NCBI GenBank assembly: GCA_947627565.1
Contig: CANQWO010000016.1
Span: forward strand, 1-37,344
Length of the DNA stretch: 37,344 bases
Source of the DNA: an uncultured Clostridia bacterium
Lineage (GTDB): Bacteria; Bacillota; Clostridia; Christensenellales; Borkfalkiaceae
Direction of reading: 5' to 3'
Below the pieces are notes generated by a model. It made no database searches, was not told the DNA's origin, and saw only the letters and a program-made list of their open reading frames with translations. The position numbers and the translations under genes are program-made. Positions 1-7,222 of this stretch are shown here, one piece after another (the stretch's first letter is position 1; each line of letters starts with the position of its first letter).

Positions 1-123
1 TAGAAGAGAAACTCGTCGAGTTCGACCGACCGAGGCTTCTATTTGTGATTCTAAGGTCGACACGAGCGTTCCGATGAACTTGTTTCAAGACGACCCGCCC
101 ATAACGCGAAGTAATCTCGTCTT

Positions 124-148
124 CCGCCGAAAAATCGGCGGGATTTTT
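124..148 (+). terminator. Terminator-like hairpin followed by a T tract
   Basis: CCGCCGA (124-130) pairs with TCGGCGG (135-141) around an AAAA loop and is followed by GATTTTT. It reads as an intrinsic terminator on the plus strand. The gene it would serve lies outside or is unrecognisable in the first 120 bases. Confidence 0.5.
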
Positions 149-225
149 GCGTAGAAGACGAGTAAAAAGCAATCGTGCCTCACGAGTTCGCGCGATACAA
201 GTAGCCCGTGGGTCCGCAAGACGTA

Positions 226-260
226 AAAAGAACGTAGCAACAACACTACGTCCTTTTTCA
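226..260 (-). terminator. Terminator of the CFI-box gene
   Basis: On the minus strand AAAAAGGACGTAG is followed by a short loop and CTACGTTCTTTTT, a 13-bp stem with one mismatch ending in T residues. It lies about 70 bases after the stop of the CFI-box gene. The hairpin is nearly symmetric and could also work on the plus strand. Confidence 0.6.
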
Positions 261-330
261 TTTTGCAACCGCAGGTGACCGAGGAGATTGTCAAATAACG
301 CCGCATATCAAGTATTGCAACGGGCGGCAA

Positions 331-797
331 TCAAACTCCGGTATCCTTTTTCAGAAACAGCACCATGGATTTGTATTCGTCCAAAGTTTTCTCCAACTCG
401 TTTCGGGCCAATAAGCACACGCATTTGTCTATTACGAGGCTGATATAGCGGTAATAAAGTTCCTTCTTTTCGGAAGAATCTATTTTTTCGACTATCAACG
501 GCGCAACTTGGTAATATTCTTCGACAAGTTTTTGCCCCTCTTCCGTGGTTTTCATATATGTATCCCTGAAATTTCTGAGCGCGGTAAGTTCCTTGCAGTC
601 GTCGGACTTCCCCAAATAATTTACGCAAGCGGAAGTCAAGAAACAGCCCTCTTTTCCTCAAAATCACTGCAAGAATAGCCCCCATTCACATATTTCCCAT
701 GATATATGCACAAATAATTCATATAAAAACCCGTCTCCGGACCGGATATGATCTTGCCCTTGTCCAAATACTTGCAACTACTACACAATCCCATCAT
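331..797 (-). pseudogene. CFI-box-like cysteine-rich small protein, frameshifted
   Basis: The gene starts at 797 (ATG ATG, with AAGGAG five bases upstream at 802-807) and reads MMGLCSSCKYLDKGK, then a second cysteine pair (LCIYHG, YSCSDF). At 647-649 the frame ends in VS-stop. If one G is added to the GGG run, the frame continues as GCFLTSACVNYLGKSDDC and runs to the stop at 331, giving about 155 residues. The CFLTSAC...DDC.ELT.LR.FRD.Y pattern is that of the clostridial CFI-box C-terminal domain, recognised from memory. The four N-terminal cysteines suggest a small zinc site. Function is unknown. The break may be a true mutation or an assembly or sequencing error in a homopolymer; the intact promoter and coding sequence on both sides favour a recent event or an error. 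Confidence 0.7.
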
Positions 798-829
798 TTT
801 TCTCCTTTTTTATATAGTTTCATGTTATA

Positions 830-858
830 ATTATAGTGCGATTTTACGGAAAAGTCAA
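830..858 (-). promoter_or_regulatory. Sigma-A-type promoter of the CFI-box gene
   Basis: Minus strand TTGACT (853-858), 17-bp spacer, TATAAT (830-835). It lies 33 bases before the start codon at 797. Confidence 0.75.
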
Positions 859-917
859 GGGTTTCGGACATCTGAATGATTAATGCGCCGGCTTACAGTA
901 GCTCTCCGAGGCTCCTG

Positions 918-1463
918 TTAACTGTGCAGCCTGAAAAATTCGAGCGCGTATTCGATCTCCGGAATATTCGGGTTGAGGAGCACCTTCATGGAATTGATCT
1001 CCACGCCGTCAAACGAACCGATCACCAAAATCAGATTGTCCTCCGCAGTCATTCCAACCGATTTGCGGAGAATATGACGGTCGATCACCAACGTGAGCGC
1101 CTGTTCGGCCGTAAATTTTCCGTCCGCCAAATACGAAAAAAATCGGCCGCTCTCCTCTGCCAAGAGTTCGAGATCCGCATCATCGCCGATCGTCGGCTCC
1201 GAAATGTCGAGACAGCGCGCGGCATCGGTATGGCAATAGTTATAAAATTGCCGATAGTCGATCTGATACGCATGATAGGACAGATAAAAATACCGATACG
1301 CGTCCTGCACCGTATATTTTGCTTTATCCCCGAGAATTTGCGTGATCAAAGCGGCGACTTTTCCGAAAAGCTGTGGGTCGAGGACGTATTCCAGATCATA
1401 TTTTTCGGATACCCACTGTCTTTCGCAAAATCCGTTTTTCTTGTTGAAAGCGCCTGCAAACAT
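918..1463 (-). CDS. Hypothetical protein, 181 aa
   Basis: I do not recognise this family. The start at 1463 (MFAGAFNKKNG) is preferred over an ATG seven codons upstream because GGAGAGG lies four bases before it. The protein is soluble, with no signal peptide or membrane segment. It has an aromatic-rich middle (repeated Tyr around YRYFYLSYHAYQIDYRQFYNY) and acidic and hydrophobic helices after that. It is transcribed divergently from the gene at 1630. The shared divergent spacing of about 165 bp holds a strong promoter for the plus-strand gene only. Codon use is ordinary, so I regard it as a real gene. Confidence 0.6.
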   Translation of the reverse strand: MFAGAFNKKNGFCERQWVSEKYDLEYVLDPQLFGKVAALITQILGDKAKYTVQDAYRYFYLSYHAYQIDYRQFYNYCHTDAARCLDISEPTIGDDADLELLAEESGRFFSYLADGKFTAEQALTLVIDRHILRKSVGMTAEDNLILVIGSFDGVEINSMKVLLNPNIPEIEYALEFFRLHS

Positions 1464-1581
1464 CTTTCCTCTCCGTGCGTGCATTTTCTCCGATTATACC
1501 ATAAACCGCGGGGCAAAGCAAGTTTCCGCCGCCGGGGAAAACGCGCGGGCGAGAAAATCCGAAAAATTTTTCCGAGGCATC

Positions 1582-1610
1582 TTGACAAGTCGCGCCGTCT
1601 CAAGTATACT
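1582..1610 (+). promoter_or_regulatory. Consensus promoter of the gene at 1630
   Basis: TTGACA (1582-1587), 17-bp spacer, TATACT (1605-1610), followed by AAAGGGGG as ribosome binding site five bases before the ATG. Confidence 0.85.
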
Positions 1611-1629
1611 TTCGGCAAAGGGGGTTTTT

Positions 1630-2121
1630 ATGACTGTCACGTTTTTCGAATACGGCAACACCGTCATGTTCAATATTCACGACATCATGGGCGAACTCGC
1701 CTATTGGGAAGACGAAATTTCCGCGGGAGATACCGTGCTCTATCACGACTCCGAACACGGGACCCGTCCGCTCGGCAAGATCATTTCCATCTCTCCCTGT
1801 CGCGAATATCTGCTCCTCCGGCTCGCGGGATACGAAAAATTCGTCATCATGCGCAAGATCAATCTGAGCGAATACATCGTCATGAAATCGGACATCGCCG
1901 CGATGCTCGAGACGACGGGCAAGCTCTATTACGAGGGCACGGTGAGCCTGCAAAACGTCTATTGGGAGCGCGATCCCGAACGCAAGATGCGCGTCGTCTT
2001 CCTGTGGTACCACAATGAGGAGCGCCGTCTGTTCGCGGATTTCGTCACGCTCAAGGAGCACGCGGAGAGCACGGGCGAGCTCGTGGACTTCATCAGCGGT
2101 CGCTATACCGTCTCCGAATGA
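1630..2121 (+). CDS. Hypothetical protein, 163 aa
   Basis: No family recognised. The start MTVTFFEYGNTV at 1630 fits the promoter just upstream and the AAAGGGGG ribosome binding site. The protein is acidic and soluble with alternating beta-type segments (TVLYHDSEHGTRPLGKI, EYLLLRLAGYEKFVIMRKI) and a Trp/Tyr-rich C-terminal half (VYWERDPERKMRVVFLWYHN). It is a single-gene unit ending in a strong bidirectional terminator shared with the convergent chloride channel gene. The strong consensus promoter suggests steady expression. Confidence 0.65.
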   Translation: MTVTFFEYGNTVMFNIHDIMGELAYWEDEISAGDTVLYHDSEHGTRPLGKIISISPCREYLLLRLAGYEKFVIMRKINLSEYIVMKSDIAAMLETTGKLYYEGTVSLQNVYWERDPERKMRVVFLWYHNEERRLFADFVTLKEHAESTGELVDFISGRYTVSE

Positions 2122-2137
2122 CCGCATGGTTTATTCA

Positions 2138-2164
2138 GGCCCCGCCGGCACAGCCGGCGGGGCC
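2138..2164. terminator. Bidirectional GC-rich terminator
   Basis: A 12-bp perfect stem, GGCCCCGCCGGC (2138-2149) with GCCGGCGGGGCC (2153-2164), around the loop ACA. It separates the convergent genes ending at 2121 and 2176. The T-rich flank is weak (TCTCTGTT on plus, TGAATAAA on minus). Confidence 0.7.
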
Positions 2165-2175
2165 TCTCTGTTGCG

Positions 2176-3837
2176 CTATTTTGTCTCGGGCGGAATAACG
2201 GGCGGAACTGTCGGCGGGTTCTCGGATGAAGTCTCGGGCGGGTCTTCGGGCGGAATAACGGGCTCCCCCACTTCTCCGAGCAGAGCGAGCGCGGAAAGAT
2301 ATTCGTCGACGTCTTCGGGGCGGCCGATTACGGTGAGGAGGTCGTCCTCCCGCAGTTCGGTGCTGCCGTTCGGGAGAATGGTCTCGTCGCCGCGGCGCAC
2401 CTCCAGAACGTGCGCGGAGAAAGGCCAAAGGATCTCGCGGACCTCCGCGCCCGCCGCCCGCGTGACGCGCACCGTCACCGTGAGCTGCGTCGTATGCGCA
2501 TCGCGCTCCTCCAAAATCTCCTCGAGCAGCCGTTCATAGAGCGGCTCCATGCGGAAGATGCTGCCGATGAGGTACCCCACTGCCACGCTGAGCACGGCGG
2601 GGAGCAAAAACGTGAAACTCCATGTGAGTTCCACGGACATGATGATGCCCGTCATGGGTGCCTTGACGACCGTTGTGAAGAACGTGACCATGCAGATGAC
2701 GATCAGAACGTCCGCATCCGCCGCAGACATTCCCATCTTCACGAAAAGAAGGCTCATGAGCTTCCCGATGACGGCCCCCATCGCCATCATGGGGACGGAA
2801 CAGCAACAGGGGAGATCGGAGGCCGTGTTGAGGGCGGTCACCGCAAATTTTAAGAGCAGAATAATGAGCAGTGAGAGGAAAAGCGAAGCCCCAAACACGG
2901 ACATGGTATCCTCGGACGCGCTCCCGAGCGTGTCGATCAGCTCCAGACCGCTGCCCGTCACCCCGACGGAAATCAGCCCGACGACCCCCGCGAGCAGGAA
3001 GGGAAGGAGCACGTTTCCATAGCCCTTCCAGAGGCGGAATTTCTTCACATATTTGCGGATGAAGAAGAGCAGATAGTAGAACGCCACGCCGGCAAGCGCC
3101 ACGACGATCGCGGCGAGGAAGGCGAAGAGCGAAAAACGCAGCCCGGGATCGACGTCGAAGACGAAGTTTTCGAGGAAGGGTCCGACTTCGAGCCCCAGCG
3201 CGGGGCGGAGCAGGTTGCGCACGATGATGGCCAGCGCCACCGCCGAAAAGGAACAGATGAAGACCTCGGGCGTAAAGCGCTTGTGCGCCTCCTCGTAGGC
3301 AAAGATCATGCCGGTGAGGGGCGCGTTGAGCGCGATCGCGAGCCCCGCACAAGCGCCGCTCGTGATCTGATAGCGCCGCACGATGGCGTTGCGCCGAAAG
3401 ACCGTGCTGAATCCGTCGCCGCAGGCCCCGCCGATCATGAGCGCAGGCCCCTCGCTGCCGCCGGAGAGCCCCATAAACACGGCGAAGAGACCGGCCGCGA
3501 ACATGCCCGTCAGCACTTGGTACCATCGGAAGCGCAAAAGGCCCTGCGTGGCGCCCTCGACCTGCGGGAATCCGCCCCCGCGGATCATGGGGAACGCTTT
3601 CATCAGGCCGCCCATCACGATGGCGCCGAGAAAGAGCGCCGCAAAGAGGAGCGGAATAAAGGCGGGATGGGTCCGGAAAAAGCCGTAATACCCCGCGGCA
3701 AACTCCTCGCACAGTTCGAAGGCGGCCTGAAAGAGGGTGACCGCCACCCCCACGAAAAGCCCCGTGACGATCCCCGCGAAGGCGATCTGGATCCCATAGT
3801 TCACCTTGTTCCCGAATGACTTGAATTTCGTTTGCAT
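2176..3837 (-). CDS. ClC-family chloride transporter with C-terminal RCK_C-like domain
   Basis: A 553-aa membrane protein of the ClC family. The start at 3837 (MQTKFKSFGNKVNYG) is chosen because the longer frame runs into the upstream gene. Selectivity-filter regions are visible: GGGFPQ (87-92, usual GSGIP) and GGSEGP (126-131, usual GREGP) with gating Glu129. The pair Glu182-Glu183 in FAYEEAHKRF matches the internal proton glutamate of exchangers, so Cl-/H+ antiport is more likely than a channel. The third motif, normally GxFxP, reads CCCSVP, which is unusual. Residues of about 450-520 (LTVTVRVTRAAGAEV ... DDLLTVIGRPEDVDEYL) look like a TrkA-C/RCK_C ligand-binding domain, followed by a Pro/Glu-rich tail. 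The gene follows the XRE-membrane regulator by 70 bp and is probably cotranscribed with it. Confidence 0.9.
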   Translation of the reverse strand: MQTKFKSFGNKVNYGIQIAFAGIVTGLFVGVAVTLFQAAFELCEEFAAGYYGFFRTHPAFIPLLFAALFLGAIVMGGLMKAFPMIRGGGFPQVEGATQGLLRFRWYQVLTGMFAAGLFAVFMGLSGGSEGPALMIGGACGDGFSTVFRRNAIVRRYQITSGACAGLAIALNAPLTGMIFAYEEAHKRFTPEVFICSFSAVALAIIVRNLLRPALGLEVGPFLENFVFDVDPGLRFSLFAFLAAIVVALAGVAFYYLLFFIRKYVKKFRLWKGYGNVLLPFLLAGVVGLISVGVTGSGLELIDTLGSASEDTMSVFGASLFLSLLIILLLKFAVTALNTASDLPCCCSVPMMAMGAVIGKLMSLLFVKMGMSAADADVLIVICMVTFFTTVVKAPMTGIIMSVELTWSFTFLLPAVLSVAVGYLIGSIFRMEPLYERLLEEILEERDAHTTQLTVTVRVTRAAGAEVREILWPFSAHVLEVRRGDETILPNGSTELREDDLLTVIGRPEDVDEYLSALALLGEVGEPVIPPEDPPETSSENPPTVPPVIPPETK

Positions 3838-3907
3838 ACCTCGATCGCCTTTTTCGCGAAAATTTTCAAGAAAGGACGGCTCGCCCGCTATTGGGCCGCG
3901 CGCCGCA

Positions 3908-5395
3908 TCAGCGCACATACCGCCGCCGTTTGACGGCATATATGCCCGCGCAGACGAGAATGTCGGCGACAATTACGCCCCCGCCCACCGCATAGAAGAG
4001 CCCGTCGTAGAACGCATATACCGTAACCGCATAGGAATACCGCTCCCCGTCCCACGAAATCTCGCCGGAAGCATACGCATGGTCGGCGAGCGGAGGAGTT
4101 TCGGGCGGAATACGCGTGAGGACGGCATGTCTGAGGTCATAAAAGGAGAGGCCCGTCTCTTCTTCGGTAACGCACGGGGCAAAGAGTTCGGTGCAGCGCG
4201 CCATGCCCTCGCCGCGATCCAAAACGACCGTGACCGTACACCCCGCCTTGTCCTCCGTAAATTGTGCATAAAAGCCGTTCCCGAGGTCGATCCGCTCCGT
4301 GCCAGCGTCCTCTGCGCGCGCGGAGAGCGGAAGAAAATACTCGCCTTCCGCGGCCGTCTCGCCGTTTGCGGCCTCCAAGTCCCCCACAGAGAGCCAATTT
4401 TCCGTGTAGGAATCGGTGAATCTTCCGTCGATAACGATGCTCTCCATCTTCCTTACAAATTCCGCCCCGTCCCTCTCGGAAACTTGTTCATTGTGCGAGA
4501 CGGGGTAGGAAAACGCCGGCATGATCGCCATCTCGAGGAGGGCGAGCGCCGCGGGAATGAGGGCAAAACAGAAAATTTTTGCGGCCCGTTTTGCGTTGGC
4601 GCGCAGCGTATTTCGCGCCTCTTCGCCGCTCGCTTTCAGGGCGAGGGTGTAGGGCAGAACTCCGAACAAAAAGAGCCCGAGCGAAAGGACAAAAAAGCCG
4701 ACTGTGGCGGCCGTCCGCTCCGGCGAGAAGACCATTTTTGCCGACGCGAGGCCGAATGTAGCGCCGAACACGAGCGACAGCGCGGCGGGAACATACGCGC
4801 AGTAGGAGAGCTGGCGTCTGACGCGAAGGCGAAACGCCGCGTCCTCCCCGAAGGCCCTCTCCGCACTCTGCCAAAAGGCGAGGAAGACGCCCGCAGTGAC
4901 CACCATGTCCGCAAGTCCCGTGAAGAGAAGCAGCAGCCACCACTGCCAACCCGTCCATACGACGGTGGTGAAATCTTGATAAAGTCCGAAAAAGAAGAGC
5001 ACAAGCCCTGCCGTGAAGACAGCCGCCGTGATACACGACTGCGTGCAAAAACGGGACAATGTTTTCTTCGGCCCGGCAGGCTCCGCGCTTGTCGGCGCGC
5101 CGTTCTCTTGCCCAACGCCTGCGTCCTCTTCAAAGGGTTCGCCCGCCATTTCGGGCCGCGCGCCTTTTCCGTTTTTTTCTCCGCGCAACAGCTCGTCTGC
5201 CGTCACGCCATAGAGGTCGGCGAGCGCGGGCAGGAGGAGAATGTCGGGCATGGCCGTCCCGCATTCCCACGCGGAGAGCGTGCGGTTGGAGATGCCGAGC
5301 CTGTCGGCGACCTCCTGCTGGGTCAGACCGTGCGCGCGGCGCAATCGTTTCAGAAAATCCCCGATCCTGTTCTCTTGCATAACGTCCTCCTCCAT
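3908..5395 (-). CDS. XRE-family regulator fused to a multi-pass membrane domain
   Basis: A 495-aa protein. The N-terminal ~65 residues are a lambda-repressor-type helix-turn-helix (GLTQQEVADRLGISNRTLSAWECG). A linker rich in Gly, Glu and Pro follows. Then come five hydrophobic segments (for example WWLLLLFTGLADMVVTAGVF), an extracytoplasmic soluble stretch of about 170 residues, and a final membrane helix before the basic end KRRRYVR. The start at 5395 has AAGGAGG six bases upstream; a second start at 5380 (MQENRIGDFLKRL) also has GGAGGA, so both are possible. The design suggests a membrane-tethered transcription factor sensing the envelope or an external ligand. It may control the ClC gene that follows it. 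Confidence 0.85.
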   Translation of the reverse strand: MEEDVMQENRIGDFLKRLRRAHGLTQQEVADRLGISNRTLSAWECGTAMPDILLLPALADLYGVTADELLRGEKNGKGARPEMAGEPFEEDAGVGQENGAPTSAEPAGPKKTLSRFCTQSCITAAVFTAGLVLFFFGLYQDFTTVVWTGWQWWLLLLFTGLADMVVTAGVFLAFWQSAERAFGEDAAFRLRVRRQLSYCAYVPAALSLVFGATFGLASAKMVFSPERTAATVGFFVLSLGLFLFGVLPYTLALKASGEEARNTLRANAKRAAKIFCFALIPAALALLEMAIMPAFSYPVSHNEQVSERDGAEFVRKMESIVIDGRFTDSYTENWLSVGDLEAANGETAAEGEYFLPLSARAEDAGTERIDLGNGFYAQFTEDKAGCTVTVVLDRGEGMARCTELFAPCVTEEETGLSFYDLRHAVLTRIPPETPPLADHAYASGEISWDGERYSYAVTVYAFYDGLFYAVGGGVIVADILVCAGIYAVKRRRYVR

Positions 5396-5414
5396 AGCGT
5401 CCTCCTTCCCCCAC

Positions 5415-5443
5415 ATTTTAACAAAGGGAGAGCGGGAAAGCAA
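5415..5443 (-). promoter_or_regulatory. Promoter of the XRE-membrane regulator
   Basis: Minus strand TTGCTT (5438-5443), 17-bp spacer, TAAAAT (5415-5420), about 20 bases before the start at 5395. Confidence 0.65.
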
Positions 5444-5479
5444 GGCATGGCGGGTGGAATTTATCTCGCTTTCATGGAA

Positions 5480-7222
5480 TCAGCCCGAAAAGCCGGCGTG
5501 GTAGAGTTCGGCATAGAAGCCGCCCCTTGCAAGGAGCGCGGCATGCGTGCCCTGTTCGACGATCTTCCCCTCCCGCATGACGAGAATGAGATCGGCGTTC
5601 TCGATGGTGGAAAGTCTGTGGGCGACGATGAAACTCGTCCGCCCCTTCATGAGCGCCGCAAACGCCTCCTGCACGATCTTCTCGGTGCGCGTGTCGATAT
5701 TGGAAGTCGCCTCGTCGAGAATGAGCATGGGCGGGCGACAGAGCATGACGCGGGCGATGCAGAGGAGCTGTTTCTGCCCCGCGGAAAGCACGCCTTCGTC
5801 GCCGATGACGGTCTCATATCCCTGCGGCAGACGCATGATGAACGCATGCGCCTTGACCGCCTTGGCCGCCTCCACCATCTCCTCGTCGCTGCAATCGGGC
5901 CGCCCCATTTTGAGGTTTTCGCGCACGGTCGCCGTCTTGAGCCACGTCTCCTGCAGCACCATGCCGTAGTTCTCCCGCAGCGAGGCGCGCGTGACGGTGC
6001 GCACGTCCCGTCCGTCCACGTAGATCGCCCCCTCCTGCACGTCGTAGAACCGCATGAGGAGATTGACGAGCGTCGTCTTGCCGCATCCCGTCGGGCCGAC
6101 AATGGCGACGCGCATGCCCGCCTGCACCGCGAGATCGAAATGCTTGATGAGCTCCCGGTCGGGCGAATAGGAAAACGCGACGTCCTCTGCCGCGACCTCC
6201 CCGCGAACCCTGCCGAGCGCGGGAAGCCCCGCGTCCGACGGCTCCTCCTCTTCCCCGATGAGCGAGAAGAGGCGCGCCGCACAGGCGAACGCGTTCTGGA
6301 ACTCCGCCACGACCTCGGAGATCTCATTGAACGGCTTGGTGTATTGGTTGGCGTAGGAGAGAAACGTCATGAGCATCCCGGCAGTAAACGGGGCACCCAT
6401 GTCCGCGGTCATGAGCACAAAAAGCCCGCCGGAGAAGGCGACGGCGGCGTAGACGAGGGCATTGATGAAGCGCGTCGTCGGGTTGGTCGTCGACGAGAAA
6501 AATACGGCTTTCAGCGAGGCCTGCCGCAGCGATTCGTTCTTCCCTTCGAAGATCGCCTCGTTGGCCTTCTCGCGGGAGAAGGCCTTGACGACTTTGAGTT
6601 CGCCGAGCATTTCGTCCACGAACGCCGCCTCCTCCGCACGGGACTCCGCCTGCGCCTTGAACGTCTGATAGGTGCGCGAGGCGATAAAGCGCGCCACGAA
6701 GATGGAGAGCGGCGTGATGCAGAAGACGACGAGCGCGATCTCCCAGCGGATGGCGAGCATGATGCCGAGCACTCCGAAGATGGTCAAAATCCCCGTAAAA
6801 AATTGGTTGAACGCGAGGAGCAGGCCGTCGGAGAACTGCTCCGCGTCGGAGACAATGACCGAGGACACGTCGCCGTAGGGGCGGTCGTCGAGGTAGCGCA
6901 GGGGGAGCCGGGCGAGCTTTCGGAAGGCGTCGCGGCGGATATCCCGCAGCACGCCGTAGGCAATGCGGTTGTTGCATACGCTCAAGATCCACTGAAAGAC
7001 GAGGACGCCGACGGCGGAGACGCCGACGCCGAGAATGTTTTTGCGCACGCCCGCCATGTCGACGCCCGTCTCCAAAATGCAGTCCACGGCGCGCCCCGCA
7101 AAATAGGGCGCGAGCAACTGCCCCGCGGCGACCGTGAGCGCGGAGACGATCGTCACAAGAAGCGGGACCGTATACGGTTTGAGATAGCGGAGAATGCCCG
7201 CAAAGGCCTTGCGATTTTTCAT
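5480..7222 (-). CDS. ABC exporter subunit, permease plus ATPase (catalytic half)
   Basis: A 580-aa half-transporter with six N-terminal membrane helices and a C-terminal ATPase. Walker A is GPTGCGKTT, the Q-loop VLQETW, the signature LSAGQKQLL, Walker B MLILDEATS with the catalytic Glu present, and the H-loop VAHRLSTI. Its start overlaps the stop of the next ABC gene by four bases (7219-7222), so the two are translationally coupled. Together they form a heterodimeric multidrug-type exporter of the BmrCD/LmrCD/TM287-288 class. The signature LSAGQ (not LSGGQ) is the partner half of the degenerate ATP site. The substrate cannot be told. The segment FVLMTADMGAPFTAGML, in the loop between helices, carries one copy of the dispersed motif at 6386-6408. 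Confidence 0.92.
   Translation of the reverse strand: MKNRKAFAGILRYLKPYTVPLLVTIVSALTVAAGQLLAPYFAGRAVDCILETGVDMAGVRKNILGVGVSAVGVLVFQWILSVCNNRIAYGVLRDIRRDAFRKLARLPLRYLDDRPYGDVSSVIVSDAEQFSDGLLLAFNQFFTGILTIFGVLGIMLAIRWEIALVVFCITPLSIFVARFIASRTYQTFKAQAESRAEEAAFVDEMLGELKVVKAFSREKANEAIFEGKNESLRQASLKAVFFSSTTNPTTRFINALVYAAVAFSGGLFVLMTADMGAPFTAGMLMTFLSYANQYTKPFNEISEVVAEFQNAFACAARLFSLIGEEEEPSDAGLPALGRVRGEVAAEDVAFSYSPDRELIKHFDLAVQAGMRVAIVGPTGCGKTTLVNLLMRFYDVQEGAIYVDGRDVRTVTRASLRENYGMVLQETWLKTATVRENLKMGRPDCSDEEMVEAAKAVKAHAFIMRLPQGYETVIGDEGVLSAGQKQLLCIARVMLCRPPMLILDEATSNIDTRTEKIVQEAFAALMKGRTSFIVAHRLSTIENADLILVMREGKIVEQGTHAALLARGGFYAELYHAGFSG

Larger units (their letters stand above)
1..330. other. AT-rich stretch with no supported gene
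   Basis: I see no convincing gene here. The stretch contains two hairpins, listed separately at 124-148 and 226-260. A minus-strand frame stays open from about 240 to the window edge but has no start codon or ribosome binding site. Base composition is clearly more AT-rich than the rest of the window, like the CFI-box gene beside it, which may point to acquired or repeat-derived DNA. Confidence 0.5.

Noticed and set aside
1-240. Minus-strand frame open from about 240 to the left edge
   Set aside because: No start codon with a ribosome binding site, and it runs through both hairpins. It may be a repeat-derived stretch rather than a gene.
308-685. Minus-strand frame of 125 codons overlapping the CFI-box gene
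   Set aside because: It is an out-of-frame reading of the CFI-box gene; the family motif lies in the other frame.
2643-2670. ATGGGTGCC near a GGACATG in the ClC gene as another motif copy
   Set aside because: The two halves are separated and the match is too short to count.
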